DNA of 64,000 bases, from the NCBI RefSeq assembly GCF_023703325.1, contig NZ_JAMQGM010000030.1, positions 20,173 through 84,172 on the forward strand. The letters are read 5' to 3'. The translations under genes and the position numbers were made by a program. Origin of the DNA: Streptomyces meridianus. GTDB taxonomy: Bacteria; Actinomycetota; Actinomycetes; Streptomycetales; Streptomycetaceae. Within the stretch, counting starts at the first letter, position 1. Each line of letters begins with the position of its first letter. The notes under the pieces were generated by a model. The model saw only the letters and a program-made list of their open reading frames with translations. It did not search any database and was not told the DNA's origin. Below, piece after piece: positions 8,357 through 27,723 of the stretch.

Positions 8357-10010
8357 ATGAGCGCACACACCCGCCGGCTTCGGGCCGGCAGCACGACGAT
8401 CGCCGCCTTGGTGACAGCGGTACTGGCCTCGGGCCTGGTCACCGCGTCGGCGTCGGGCTCCGCCCCGTCGGCCGCACAACAGGCCGGTGCCGCGGGCGGT
8501 CGGCTCGATCTCGGGCCCACCGGCCTCCCCGAGACCCGCAGGACCACTGAGCTCCAGCCCGGAGTGACGTTGACGCGCATCACGCGCGGCAAGTCCGACA
8601 CCTCGCTGACCTGGACGGTCGAGGCGCTGATCCCCTCGGGGTCCACTTCGCCCGACCCCGATGCACCGCCCCGGGCGATCTCGGATGAGGAGGCTGCCCG
8701 GGAGTTGGCCGGCCGGCTCCGGGCCAAGGGCTTCGATCCCCGCGTCGAGGAGGTGGCCCGTCCGTGCCGCCGACGTCCCCGCGGGCACGCTCGGGTACCG
8801 CGTCCGGATCGGTTCCTTCCGCACCAAGGCCGCGGCGGACGAGGAGAAGGCACGTCTGACGGCCGCGGGGAAAGCCGGCAACAGTGTCTACACCGGCTGG
8901 GACGGCGATCGCCGGGCCCGTGGGCCCTGGCACGTCGACGTCGTCACCGTCGACCCGAAGCGGTTCGACGGCCGGCTCGGCGCTTCCTACGGCGCCGACC
9001 TGCACGACCGGGACACCACGTCCGCCCTGGCGCAGGCCGCAGGCGCCAAGGTCGCCGTCAACGCGGGCTTCTTCGTGCTGGACCCGGCTGCCGGCGCTCC
9101 GGGTGACCCCGCCGGCGTCGGCGTCTACCGGGGCAGGGTGCTGTCCGAACCCACCAACGGGCGCCCGTCGCTCGTCCTGCACGACGATGGACGCAGCGGA
9201 GTCGAACGGCTGACCTGGCGGGGGAGGGCCGAGGTCGGCGGCCGGCAGGTACGGCTGGACGGCATCAACCGGGTGCCCGGCCTGATCCGCAACTGCGGCG
9301 GTGACGCGAGCGACCGGCCCACGGCGCAGCCGCTGCACGACGTCACCTGCACCGACGACAGCGAACTCGTTGCCTTCACCCGCGACTACGGCCGCGAGAC
9401 CCCCTCCGGGCCCGGCCGTGAGGTCGTCGTCGACGCGCACCACGTGGTGCGTTCCGTGGCGGGCGCCCGCGGCGCCGCGCTTCCGGCCGGTTCGACGTCG
9501 TTGCAGGCCACGGGCGCCTCGACCGCCGAGCTTGCCGACGTCCGCGTGGGCGACCGGCTGCCGGTCCGCTCCGGACTCGCCGGTGCCTCGGGCGCGCCGC
9601 GGCCGGTCGCCGGGGACACCACGATCGTCAACGGAGGGCCCCAGCTCGTCCGCGACGGCAAGGACGAGATCACCCAGCAGCGTGACGGCATGGTGCACGC
9701 CGATGACCCGAGCTTCTCGTACGGCTGGGCCGCCCAGCGCAATCCGCGGACGTTCGCCGGAACCGACCGCCGGGGACGCACCGTGCTCGTGACGGTCGAC
9801 GGCCGCAGCACGGACGACCTGGGACTGAGCATCCCCGAAGCTGCGGACGTCGCCCGCTCGCTCGGACTGGTCGACGCCGTCAACCTCGACGGCGGCGGTT
9901 CCACGACCATGGCGGTCGACGGACGGGTCGTCGGCCGTCCGTCCGACCCCGCGGGGGAGCGACCCGTCGGGGACGGCGTCATGGTGCTGCCGCCGGCCCC
10001 CGGGGACTGA
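8357..10010 (+). pseudogene. Frameshifted secreted phosphodiester glycosidase (NAGPA-like) with SPOR-like segment
   Basis: Two overlapping frames make one protein. From ATG at 8357 the first frame gives a signal peptide (residues about 1-35) and the first half of a SPOR-like region ending at RVEEVAR. The sequence then needs a shift of one base at the CCC run 8757-8759 to continue with the rest of that region (YRVRIGSFRTKAAADEEKA) and the phosphodiester glycosidase domain to 10010. That domain shows VAVNAGFF, TTIVNGGPQLV and VNLDGGGSTTMAVDG. Removing one C restores about 550 residues. Either a true inactivating insertion or a sequencing error. The family removes N-acetylglucosamine or similar sugars from phosphodiesters; substrate here unknown. 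Confidence 0.8.
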
Positions 10011-10093
10011 GGGCCCGGGGCCGGTGAGGGCCCGCAAGCGGCGTCGTTCCGGGTGGGAAGACGGCGGACGCCGCGGGACGAGGTGCCCGATTT

Positions 10094-10121
10094 TTGGCCC
10101 CGGGACGCCAACCGCTATCGT
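10094..10121 (+). promoter_or_regulatory. Probable promoter of rplK-rplA
   Basis: TTGGCC (10094-10099), 16-nt spacer, TATCGT (10116-10121), leaving a leader of about 65 nt before rplK. L1 autoregulates this operon in other bacteria by binding the leader, but no L1 site could be assigned by eye. Confidence 0.5.
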
Positions 10122-10192
10122 GGTGCGGTATGCCTCCGTCCGGATGACCGGAGCCGGAGGCGAAACACCTCTCACTAAGACCCGGAGAGAGC

Positions 10193-10627
10193 ATGCCTCC
10201 CAAGAAGAAGAAGGTCACGGGGCTGATCAAGCTCCAGATCCAGGCCGGTGCGGCCAACCCGGCGCCGCCGGTCGGTCCCGCGCTGGGCCAGCACGGCGTC
10301 AACATCATGGAGTTCTGCAAGGCCTACAACGCCGCGACCGAGTCGCAGCGTGGCATGGTCGTGCCGGTGGAGATCACGGTCTACGAGGACCGTTCCTTCA
10401 CCTTCGTGACCAAGACTCCGCCGGCCGCGAAGCTGATCCTCAAGGCCGCTGGTGTGGACAAGGGATCCGGCGAGCCCCACAAGACCAAGGTCGCCAAGAT
10501 CACCCGCGACCAGGTCCGTGACATCGCCACGACCAAGATGCCCGACCTGAACGCCAACGACATGGACGCCGCCGAGAAGATCATCGCCGGCACCGCGCGT
10601 TCCATGGGCATCACCGTCGAGGGCTGA
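10193..10627 (+). CDS. rplK: 50S ribosomal protein L11
   Basis: 144 residues, the normal length. L11 forms the base of the GTPase-associated stalk on 23S rRNA and is needed for the RelA stringent response and for thiostrepton binding. It starts [15 protein letters not shown] and carries the proline-rich [21 protein letters not shown] segment that contacts thiostrepton. First gene of the rplK-rplA pair. Confidence 0.97.
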
Positions 10628-10720
10628 TTTCCGCACCCGAACAGGTGGGAGGGCCGGCGCGGCCCGTACCACCACTCCCACCGCGGCCCTCGCCGCAGTG
10701 AACACCACTGAGGAGTAGCA

Positions 10721-11443
10721 GTGAAGCGCAGCAAGACCCTCCGCGCTGCGGACGCCAAGGTCGAGTCGGGACGTCTGTACGCCCCGCTCGAGGCCGTCCG
10801 GCTCGCGAAGGACACCTCCGCCACGAAGTTCGACGCGACCGTCGAGGTCGCCCTGCGTCTGGGCGTCGACCCGCGCAAGGCCGACCAGATGGTCCGCGGC
10901 ACCGTGAACCTTCCGCACGGCACCGGTAAGACCGCCCGGGTCCTGGTCTTCGCGACCGGTGACCGTGCCGAGGCCGCGCGTGCCGCGGGTGCCGACATCG
11001 TCGGCGCCGACGAGCTCATCGACGAGGTGTCGAAGGGCCGCCTGGACTTCGACGCCGTCGTCGCCACCCCGGACCTCATGGGCAAGGTCGGCCGCCTGGG
11101 CCGCGTGCTCGGTCCGCGTGGTCTGATGCCGAACCCGAAGACCGGCACGGTGACCCCGGACGTGGCCAAGGCCGTGACGGACATCAAGGGCGGCAAGATC
11201 GAGTTCCGTGTCGACAAGCACGCGAACCTCCACTTCATCATCGGCAAGGTCTCGTTCGACGAGCGCCAGCTGGTGGAGAACTACGGCGCGGCCCTGGACG
11301 AGATTCTCCGTCTCAAGCCGTCCGCCGCGAAGGGCCGCTACGTCAAGAAGGCGAGCCTGACCACCACGATGGGCCCCGGCATCCCGCTGGACCCGAACCG
11401 CAGCCGCAACCTCCTCGTCGAGGAGGACCCGGCCGCCGTCTGA
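10721..11443 (+). CDS. rplA: 50S ribosomal protein L1
   Basis: 240 residues from GTG, with GAGGAG about 6 nt upstream. L1 forms the mobile stalk at the ribosomal E site and is a translational repressor of its own operon in other bacteria. The signature GRLGRVLGPRGLMPNPKTGTVT is present near residue 125. The 93-nt gap from rplK holds no gene. A 19-bp hairpin terminates the pair. Confidence 0.97.
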   Translation: MKRSKTLRAADAKVESGRLYAPLEAVRLAKDTSATKFDATVEVALRLGVDPRKADQMVRGTVNLPHGTGKTARVLVFATGDRAEAARAAGADIVGADELIDEVSKGRLDFDAVVATPDLMGKVGRLGRVLGPRGLMPNPKTGTVTPDVAKAVTDIKGGKIEFRVDKHANLHFIIGKVSFDERQLVENYGAALDEILRLKPSAAKGRYVKKASLTTTMGPGIPLDPNRSRNLLVEEDPAAV

Positions 11444-11471
11444 TCCCCCCGGGATCGCAGCAGCCGAGCGA

Positions 11472-11515
11472 CGAGCCGGGCCCGCCCTCTTTCCGGAGAG
11501 GGCGGGCCCGGCTCG
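11472..11515 (+). terminator. Terminator of rplK-rplA
   Basis: A perfect 19-bp stem (11472-11490 with 11497-11515) with a TTCCGG loop, 28 nt after the rplA stop. The longest uninterrupted stem seen in the window. Confidence 0.85.
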
Positions 11516-11711
11516 CTGTGTGACGGGCCGAACCGCCATCACCGGGCTCGGGGGACGGCGCCCGGGTGGGAGGCCGGCCGTGGCCCGCATCGATGCGGCG
11601 TGTGCGTCCGTGATCCCGTCGGGGTGGGATCGAAGCTCTTCCACGGGTCCCTGTGCGTCCTCCCGTGCACTACCGTTCGCCCCCGGACCGAAACACATGA
11701 GGGGTGGGGAC

Positions 11712-12641
11712 ATGGGGACCATGACCATACGACGTACCGGTGTCACGCTGGCGGCGGTTGCGCTGTTCGCCGGTACCGTCGGATGCCAGAACGACGACAA
11801 GTCCGCGAAGGACTCCGCGAGCAGCCCCGAGGCGACGCAGCGGACGCCGGCCCAGGCCCTCGACGCGGCGTTCGAGAAGACCTCCGACGCCAAGTCGGCC
11901 AAGGTCGACATGACCGTGTCGGCGCCCTCCGGTTCCGCAGAGGGCGGGGACATGGAGATGTCCGGCGTGATGGGCTGGAACCCCACCATCATGGACATGA
12001 CCGTGTCGGGATCCATGTTCGGCGGTATGGGCGCCGACGCGCCGGAGAAGCTCCGGATGGTCTGGGTCGACAACGTCATGTACATGGACATGGGCACCGA
12101 GGCGGCGGCCCAGGCCGGCGGGAAGCGCTGGATGAAACTGGACGTCGCCGCCGCGGCCGAGGCCTCCGGCGACGAGAAGGCGGTCAAGGCCATGACCGCA
12201 GGGCTCGAGGAGATGAACCAGGACCCCTCGCAGCAGCTGGCGATGCTGCTGGACTCGCCCAACCTCAAGCACATCGGCCCCGACAAGGTCGACGGCGAGG
12301 CCGCGGAGCACTACAAGGGCCGGCTCACCCTCGACGAGATGACCGAGAAGAACGCGGCCATGCTCGAGGCGCTCAGCGAGAAGGAGCGCAAGCAGCTCGT
12401 CGAGAACATGAAGAAGGCCGGCATCAAGGGCTACGACACCGAGGTCTGGGTCAACGAGGACGACTACCCGGTCAAGATGGTCGTCGGGATCGACTCCCGT
12501 GAGGGCCTGACGAAGGTGACCTCCCGGTACTCCGACTACGGAGCCGCCGCGAAGGTCGAGGCCCCGCCGGCCGGCGAGACCATCGACCTGATGGAGATGC
12601 TGAAGGAGCTCGGCGGATCGGGGGCCGGCAGCGGCCTCTGA
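11712..12641 (+). CDS. Secreted lipoprotein, LolA/LppX-like
   Basis: 309 residues from ATG at 11712, which has a GGGGTGGGG purine stretch just upstream; ATGs at 11697 and 11721 are alternatives. A short basic start and hydrophobic helix end in a lipobox (TVGC, Cys about residue 20), so the protein is probably lipid-anchored outside the membrane. The mature part has a linker rich in Ser, Lys and Asp, then a region with many Met and Gly resembling the LolA/LppX/LprG half-barrel family that carries hydrophobic ligands. Ligand unknown. Its position between rplA and rplJ matches the lipoprotein genes seen there in S. coelicolor as I recall. Confidence 0.75.
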   Translation: MGTMTIRRTGVTLAAVALFAGTVGCQNDDKSAKDSASSPEATQRTPAQALDAAFEKTSDAKSAKVDMTVSAPSGSAEGGDMEMSGVMGWNPTIMDMTVSGSMFGGMGADAPEKLRMVWVDNVMYMDMGTEAAAQAGGKRWMKLDVAAAAEASGDEKAVKAMTAGLEEMNQDPSQQLAMLLDSPNLKHIGPDKVDGEAAEHYKGRLTLDEMTEKNAAMLEALSEKERKQLVENMKKAGIKGYDTEVWVNEDDYPVKMVVGIDSREGLTKVTSRYSDYGAAAKVEAPPAGETIDLMEMLKELGGSGAGSGL

Positions 12642-12648
12642 CGGCGAT

Positions 12649-12678
12649 TTGCCCGAGGCGCAGGCGTTCGCGTACCCT
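12649..12678 (+). promoter_or_regulatory. Probable promoter of rplJ-rplL
   Basis: TTGCCC (12649-12654), 18-nt spacer, TACCCT (12673-12678), immediately after the lipoprotein stop at 12641. Transcription from here makes a leader of about 210 nt before rplJ. Confidence 0.55.
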
Positions 12679-12685
12679 TCCGGGG

Positions 12686-12895
12686 AAGCCAAAGACCGCC
12701 GGTCGTTGCTGCGCCCGAATGGGTGCGGTGGCCGAAGGATCCGCTGACTGCGGACGACCCGCGCAGGTGAATGAGGATTGTGTTCCCGGAAGCTCGCTTC
12801 CGGTGGAACTCTGCCCCGTGCGCCTGCGCCCGGGGCGTTTTCGTCGTTCGAGCCCCTTCCGAGCGGTCCGATCACCCGGAAGGAGGCCGAGGCTC
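12686..12895 (+). promoter_or_regulatory. rplJ leader (L10-type autoregulatory leader) with attenuator-like hairpin
   Basis: This untranslated stretch begins with GAAGCCAAAGACCGCCGGTC, which resembles the start of the actinobacterial L10 leader family as I recall it. It contains a 7-bp hairpin (12786-12803) and a second GC hairpin (12813-12836) followed by GTTTTCGT, the most terminator-like T run in the window. This layout fits L10(L12)4 binding deciding between read-through and premature termination. Identity of the leader family is inferred. Confidence 0.6.
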
Positions 12896-13456
12896 ATGGC
12901 GAGGCCCGACAAGGCTGCCGCGGTTACCGAGCTGACGGACAAGTTCCGCAGCTCCAACGCCGCTGTGCTGACCGAGTACCGCGGTCTCACCGTGGCACAG
13001 CTCAAGCAGCTGCGCCGTTCGCTCGGTGAGAACGCCCAGTACGCCGTGGTGAAGAACACGCTGACCAAGATCGCGGCCAACGAGGCCGGGATCAACACGC
13101 TGGACGACCTCTTCGAGGGTCCGACGGCGGTTGCCTTCGTCACCGGTGACCCGGTGGAGTCGGCGAAGGGTCTCCGTGACTTCTCCAAGGAGAACCCCAA
13201 TCTCGTCATCAAGGGCGGTGTCCTTGACGGCAAGGCGCTGTCCGCCGACGAGATCAAGAAGCTCGCGGACCTCGAGTCCCGTGAGGTGCTGCTCGCCAAG
13301 CTTGCCGGTGGCATGAAGGCGTCCATGGCCAAGGCCGCGGCGACCTTCCAGGCCCCGCTCTCGAAGTTCGTCCGCACCGCGGACGCACTTCGCAGCAAGG
13401 TCGAGCAGGGCGGTGCCGGCACGCCGGCTCCCGCCGAGGCCGAGGCCGGCGAGTAA
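12896..13456 (+). CDS. rplJ: 50S ribosomal protein L10
   Basis: 186 residues. ATG at 12896 has AAGGAGG nine bases upstream; the long in-frame extension to 12719 is leader. L10 anchors the L7/L12 dimers to 23S rRNA and, with them, represses its own operon. Recognised by TELTDKFRSSNAAVLTEYRG and the AQYAVVKNTLTKIA segment. It ends in an Ala/Pro/Glu tail common in actinobacteria. A 9-bp hairpin (13456-13476) sits just after the stop, before rplL. Confidence 0.96.
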   Translation: MARPDKAAAVTELTDKFRSSNAAVLTEYRGLTVAQLKQLRRSLGENAQYAVVKNTLTKIAANEAGINTLDDLFEGPTAVAFVTGDPVESAKGLRDFSKENPNLVIKGGVLDGKALSADEIKKLADLESREVLLAKLAGGMKASMAKAAATFQAPLSKFVRTADALRSKVEQGGAGTPAPAEAEAGE

Positions 13457-13590
13457 TCACACGCTCCGCGTGTGATCTCGCCACCGTCACGGTCGCAGCG
13501 GGCCCGTATACGAAGTACTGCCGCAAGGCAGACGCCCGCCACAGAAGAGCTGTACATCCGGCACCTGCCGAATAGTGGAAGGACGCCATC

Positions 13591-13977
13591 ATGGCGAAGC
13601 TGTCCCAGGACGACCTGCTCGAGCAGTTCAGCGAGATGACCCTCATCGAGCTCTCCGAGTTCGTGAAGGCCTTCGAGGAGAAGTTCGACGTCGAGGCTGC
13701 CGCTCCGGTCGCCGTCGCCGCCGCCGGCGCCCCGGGCGCCCCGGCCGCCGAGGCTGCTGAGGAGCAGGACGAGTTCGACGTCATCCTCACCGGCGCCGGC
13801 GACAAGAAGATCCAGGTCATCAAGGTCGTGCGTGAGCTGACCTCGCTGGGTCTGAAGGAAGCCAAGGACCTCGTCGACGGCACCCCGAAGCCGGTCCTCG
13901 AGAAGGTCAGCAAGGAAGCTGCCGAGAAGGCCGCCGAGTCCCTCAAGGGCGCCGGCGCGGCTGTCGAGGTCAAGTGA
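13591..13977 (+). CDS. rplL: 50S ribosomal protein L7/L12
   Basis: 128 residues, the normal length. L7/L12 forms the flexible stalk that recruits translational GTPases. Seen: the helical N-terminal dimer domain (LSQDDLLEQFSEMTLIELSE), an Ala/Pro/Gly hinge near residues 33-52, and the C-terminal KKIQVIKVVRELTSLGLKEA fold. The codon use is strongly biased as in other highly expressed genes. Hairpins at 13984-14058 then separate it from rpoB. Confidence 0.97.
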   Translation: MAKLSQDDLLEQFSEMTLIELSEFVKAFEEKFDVEAAAPVAVAAAGAPGAPAAEAAEEQDEFDVILTGAGDKKIQVIKVVRELTSLGLKEAKDLVDGTPKPVLEKVSKEAAEKAAESLKGAGAAVEVK

Positions 13978-13983
13978 CCCGCT

Positions 13984-14058
13984 GAGTCCGCCCCCACCGC
14001 GCCTCGGCGCGGGGTCGGACTCGCTCCGGAGGGCGATCACCCGTCAGGGTGGTCGCCC
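13984..14058 (+). terminator. Tandem hairpins after rplL (partial terminator or attenuator)
   Basis: Two stem-loops follow the rplL stop. The first is closed by GAGTCCG with CGGACTC (13984 to about 14022). The second is a 12-bp stem (14031-14042 with 14047-14058) with a GTCA loop. In other bacteria the rplL-rpoB gap attenuates read-through so that far fewer rpoBC than rplJL messages are made; a similar role is inferred. The rest of the 543-nt gap up to rpoB shows no gene, only the promoter at 14361. Confidence 0.6.
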
Positions 14059-14360
14059 TTCGGCGTTGCAGCCTCGGTTGCGTCGCCCTGCTGCGACCTG
14101 CGGGTAGGGTGATCATCGTTGCTCCGGCGGCTCGACCGGCAACCCGGTCCCCGCAGTGGGGGGCCTTGACGAACGGCAGCAGGCGCGCGATTCTCAGGTC
14201 GCGTCTCATATCGATCCACGTTCGAGGCATGGATCGGTGAAGCAATGGGAATGCCTGATCCGAGCGCCGAACGGGAACCGAGGCCCGTCCGGCGTCACAA
14301 CAGATGGGGGAGACCCCGCGGGAGGAGAGATTGGCCCTGCCGGTCTCCGGGAAACCGCTC

Positions 14361-14389
14361 TGGACATCAGTGAGCCGAGTGGCTACACT
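14361..14389 (+). promoter_or_regulatory. Promoter of rpoB-rpoC
   Basis: TGGACA (14361-14366), 17-nt spacer, TACACT (14384-14389): a very good sigma70/HrdB match. Transcripts would have a leader of about 155 nt, so rpoBC can be expressed apart from rplJL. Confidence 0.65.
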
Positions 14390-14550
14390 GACCCTTTGCG
14401 CTGCCTGTTAGCTGCCCTCTGCCCGTCGCCAAGGGTAAGCCCTCACTCGAGCATTACGGTTGAAGCCTCCATGACCTGGAGTTTTCCTCTCTGTGCCCGT
14501 CTGGGACCGGTACGCGCGTAGTGAGTCCGAGCCCTCGGAAGGACCCCCTC

Positions 14551-18033
<3,483 letters not shown>

Positions 18034-18191
18034 CGGTTCGGCCGGGGCTCGCCCCGTGTGAGTCCCGGCCAACCCGGACCGTACAGACCACGATGAAGAC
18101 ACAGCCGCTGCCGAGCGGTCCCTCCGCCCCCTCGGGGGAGGCGGGAACCCCCGGAAGCGGCGACAAACCCCGAAAGAGGGATTGACGACAA

Positions 18192-22106
<3,915 letters not shown>

Positions 22107-22173
22107 ATCGACGCCTGTTCCCCGCCGGCCTCCCGAGCCGGTGAGGAACGGCAGCGGTTCCTGAGCGCACGCG

Positions 22174-22209
22174 CACAGGGCGGCCCCCCGACGTGGGGGC
22201 CGCCCTGTG
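22174..22209 (+). terminator. Terminator of rpoB-rpoC
   Basis: A perfect 15-bp stem (22174-22188 with 22195-22209), 6-nt loop, 67 nt after the rpoC stop. Confidence 0.8.
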
Positions 22210-22285
22210 GCGTTCCCGGAGGAACCGGGTGGCCCCGTCCGGCGTCCCCGCTCCTGACGAGGGCGAAATGCCGGACGGGGGAGAC

Positions 22286-22804
22286 ATGATGTGGCCGCAG
22301 CCATGGCAGGGTGACGGCCCCGGGATGCGGGCGGGGCATGCGGACCGGGAGCGCACGATGGACGTGCTGAAGGCGGCCTACGCCGAGGGGCGGTTGTCCC
22401 ACGGGGAATACGTGCAGCGGATCGACTGCGCTCATCGTGCCGTCACTCTGGGGGAGTTGTCGGGGCTCGTCCGTGATCTGCCGCAAGGTCCTGTGCCGGT
22501 GATGATGCCGCAGCAGCAGCCGTTTCCGGCTCAGCTGCCGGCCACGTTCCTGCCGAGACCGCCGCTGCCGCCTCCCAACGGGATGGCGGTGGGCTCATTG
22601 ATCTGCGGCATGCTGACGGTCGTGACCTGGGGAGTGGCCGGGGTGCCGGCCGTCGTTCTCGGGCATGTGGCCAAGTCCCGGATCCGGCGCACCGGGGAGC
22701 GGGGCGAGGGCATGGCCACTGCGGGCCTGGTGCTCGGTTATGTGTCCGTGGCCTTCTGGGCGGTGGTCCTGTGCATGGCCATGGTCATGATGATCACGCA
22801 GTAG
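22286..22804 (+). CDS. DUF1707 and DUF4190 domain membrane protein
   Basis: 172 residues from ATG at 22286, with GGGGGAG five bases upstream; an ATG at 22268 is an alternative. The N-terminal ~55 residues form a DUF1707 domain (RERTMDVLKAAYAEGRLSHGEY, often called SHOCT-like). A Pro/Gln-rich linker follows, then a DUF4190 region with two hydrophobic helices (about residues 98-125 and 145-170). Such proteins are common in streptomycetes and their role is not known. The codon bias is weaker than in the neighbouring translation genes. The gene stands between the rpoC terminator and the rpsL promoter. Confidence 0.8.
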   Translation: MMWPQPWQGDGPGMRAGHADRERTMDVLKAAYAEGRLSHGEYVQRIDCAHRAVTLGELSGLVRDLPQGPVPVMMPQQQPFPAQLPATFLPRPPLPPPNGMAVGSLICGMLTVVTWGVAGVPAVVLGHVAKSRIRRTGERGEGMATAGLVLGYVSVAFWAVVLCMAMVMMITQ

Positions 22805-22844
22805 GGTCCGTCTCGGGCCGGATGTCCTGCGCGTGACAGTTGTT

Positions 22845-22873
22845 TTGACCGCAGAGGATGCGGTAGGTACGCT
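22845..22873 (+). promoter_or_regulatory. Promoter of the rpsL-rpsG-fusA(-tuf) operon
   Basis: TTGACC (22845-22850), 17-nt spacer, TACGCT (22868-22873): one of the clearest promoters in the window. It leaves a leader of about 205 nt before rpsL. Confidence 0.7.
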
Positions 22874-22988
22874 CTGACCTTGTGCCTGGGGTGTCCCTGG
22901 GCTCCCATGCGCTCTTGCAGGTGCGGGGAGTCCGAGGTCGAGACACCGAAATCTGCACCTTTCCGCTCCTGCGGCGGTCTGCAGCCTT

Positions 22989-23013
22989 CGACACACCCGA
23001 CCGCGTGGGTCGG
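22989..23013 (+). promoter_or_regulatory. Leader hairpin element, copy 1 (rpsL)
   Basis: A 25-nt element containing CCCGACCGCGTGGGTCGG, which folds into a stem CCCGACC with GGTCGGG (GCGTG loop). It ends 73 nt before the rpsL start. The same element, with one difference in 25, lies at 27972-27996 before rpsJ. It is probably part of a longer structured leader; a role in ribosomal-protein control is inferred from its place. Confidence 0.6.
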
Positions 23014-23086
23014 GGAAACCGTCGAGATCCACGGGAAAACCCCAGGTTAGCTTCAACGAGATCGGCACACAGAAACCGGAGAAACG

Positions 23087-23458
23087 GTGCCTACGATCCA
23101 GCAGCTGGTCCGCAAGGGCCGGCAGGACAAGGTCGAAAAGAACAAGACGCCCGCCCTCGAGGGTTCCCCTCAGCGCCGCGGCGTCTGCACGCGTGTGTTC
23201 ACGACCACCCCGAAGAAGCCGAACTCGGCCCTGCGTAAGGTCGCGCGTGTGCGTCTGACCAGCGGGATCGAGGTCACGGCTTACATTCCGGGTGAGGGAC
23301 ACAACCTGCAGGAGCACTCCATCGTGCTCGTGCGTGGTGGCCGTGTGAAGGACCTGCCGGGTGTTCGCTACAAGATCATTCGCGGCTCCCTCGACACCCA
23401 GGGTGTCAAGAACCGCAAGCAGGCCCGCAGCCGCTACGGCGCCAAGAAGGAGAAGTAA
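23087..23458 (+). CDS. rpsL: 30S ribosomal protein S12
   Basis: 123 residues from GTG. S12 lies at the decoding centre and sets accuracy. Lys43 and Lys88 (in RVKDLPGV) are the streptomycin-sensitive type, so no rpsL resistance allele is present. First gene of the str operon, with a ~205-nt leader holding the hairpin element at 22989; rpsG starts 2 nt after the stop. Confidence 0.98.
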   Translation: MPTIQQLVRKGRQDKVEKNKTPALEGSPQRRGVCTRVFTTTPKKPNSALRKVARVRLTSGIEVTAYIPGEGHNLQEHSIVLVRGGRVKDLPGVRYKIIRGSLDTQGVKNRKQARSRYGAKKEK

Positions 23459-23460
23459 GC

Positions 23461-23931
23461 ATGCCTCGTAAGGGCCCCGCCCCGAAGCGCCCGGTCATCA
23501 TCGACCCGGTCTACGGTTCTCCTCTTGTCACCTCGCTGATCAACAAGGTTCTGCTGAACGGCAAGCGCTCCACCGCTGAGCGCATTGTCTACGGTGCCAT
23601 GGAGGGCCTCCGCGAGAAGACCGGCAACGACCCGGTCATCACGCTGAAGCGCGCGCTGGAGAACATCAAGCCGACCCTCGAGGTCAAGTCCCGTCGTGTC
23701 GGTGGCGCCACCTACCAGGTGCCGGTCGAGGTCAAGCCCGGCCGCGCCTCCACCCTCGCGCTGCGCTGGCTCGTCGGGTACTCCCGTGCTCGTCGCGAGA
23801 AGACCATGACCGAGCGCCTCATGAACGAACTCATGGACGCCAGCAACGGTCTCGGTGCTTCGGTCAAGCGTCGCGAGGACACCCACAAGATGGCCGAGTC
23901 CAACAAGGCCTTCGCGCACTACCGCTGGTAG
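23461..23931 (+). CDS. rpsG: 30S ribosomal protein S7
   Basis: 156 residues, standard length. S7 starts assembly of the 30S head and contacts the E-site tRNA; in E. coli it represses the str operon. Begins MPRKGPAPKRPVIIDPVYGS and has the VGGATYQVPVEV hairpin. Two nucleotides after rpsL and 38 nt before fusA. Confidence 0.98.
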   Translation: MPRKGPAPKRPVIIDPVYGSPLVTSLINKVLLNGKRSTAERIVYGAMEGLREKTGNDPVITLKRALENIKPTLEVKSRRVGGATYQVPVEVKPGRASTLALRWLVGYSRARREKTMTERLMNELMDASNGLGASVKRREDTHKMAESNKAFAHYRW

Positions 23932-23969
23932 TCGCTACCCCATCGAAACCGAGAGAAGACTGAAGCCTT

Positions 23970-26090
<2,121 letters not shown>

Positions 26091-26140
26091 CACAGAGCTG
26101 CTCAGCGATTAGGCTGGAGCAATAAGGCATCCGGGTTCAT

Positions 26141-26174
26141 CCCGTCGCGGGACGTGCACGTGTTCCGCGACGGG
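26141..26174 (+). terminator. Hairpin between fusA and tuf
   Basis: A 10-bp stem (CCCGTCGCGG with CCGCGACGGG) and a 14-nt loop that contains a smaller palindrome. No T run follows. It may end part of the str transcripts or stabilise the fusA 3' end. A weak TAGGCT at 26110 is the only -10-like hexamer nearby, so a separate tuf promoter was not assigned. Confidence 0.45.
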
Positions 26175-26304
26175 CCCCGGGGCCCGCCCCCAAGCGAATA
26201 CGGCCAAGGGCATCCCCTCGGGGTCCTGGTCGGTTCGGAAAGACCACCTGAACCCATCCGCAAAGTGTGGGTGGAGTACAGCACCAGTCCACAGGAGGAC
26301 CCCA

Positions 26305-27498
<1,194 letters not shown>

Positions 27499-27553
27499 CC
27501 TGGTCGCCTCTCGCCCCCTGCGGGTGAGCGGCAGCTCTCCGGAGCGTTTTGTT

Positions 27554-27592
27554 CAAGGGCTCTGCCCGTCCTCGTGACGGGCAGAGCCCTTG
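27554..27592 (+). terminator. Terminator of the str operon / tuf
   Basis: A perfect 17-bp stem (27554-27570 with 27576-27592) with a CTCGT loop, 55 nt after the tuf stop. Confidence 0.85.
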
Positions 27593-27693
27593 GCGTGTTG
27601 CTGCACCGACTGGCCGGTGCCGGGCGCCGGTTGGCGGGTGGAGTCTGCGGTCGCCGTGACGCCGGCTCCGGACACCCTGGTGGGGGCGGGTAC

Positions 27694-27723
27694 TTGATTG
27701 GCGTCGTGCATGCCCTGTATGGC
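27694..27723 (+). promoter_or_regulatory. Possible promoter of the S10 operon
   Basis: TTGATT (27694-27699), 18-nt spacer, TATGGC (27718-27723). Overlapping alternatives such as TTGGCG with CACACT exist, so the exact hexamers are uncertain. Transcription here gives a leader of about 345 nt before rpsJ with no gene in it. Confidence 0.35.

Noticed and set aside
18092..18184. A 30-codon ATG frame between rpoB and rpoC
   Set aside because: No ribosome site, composition is Pro/Gly/Ser, and the sequence is better explained as a GC hairpin leader to rpoC.
26091..26304. A separate tuf promoter
   Set aside because: Only a weak TAGGCT without a fitting -35 was found, so the case could not be made by eye.
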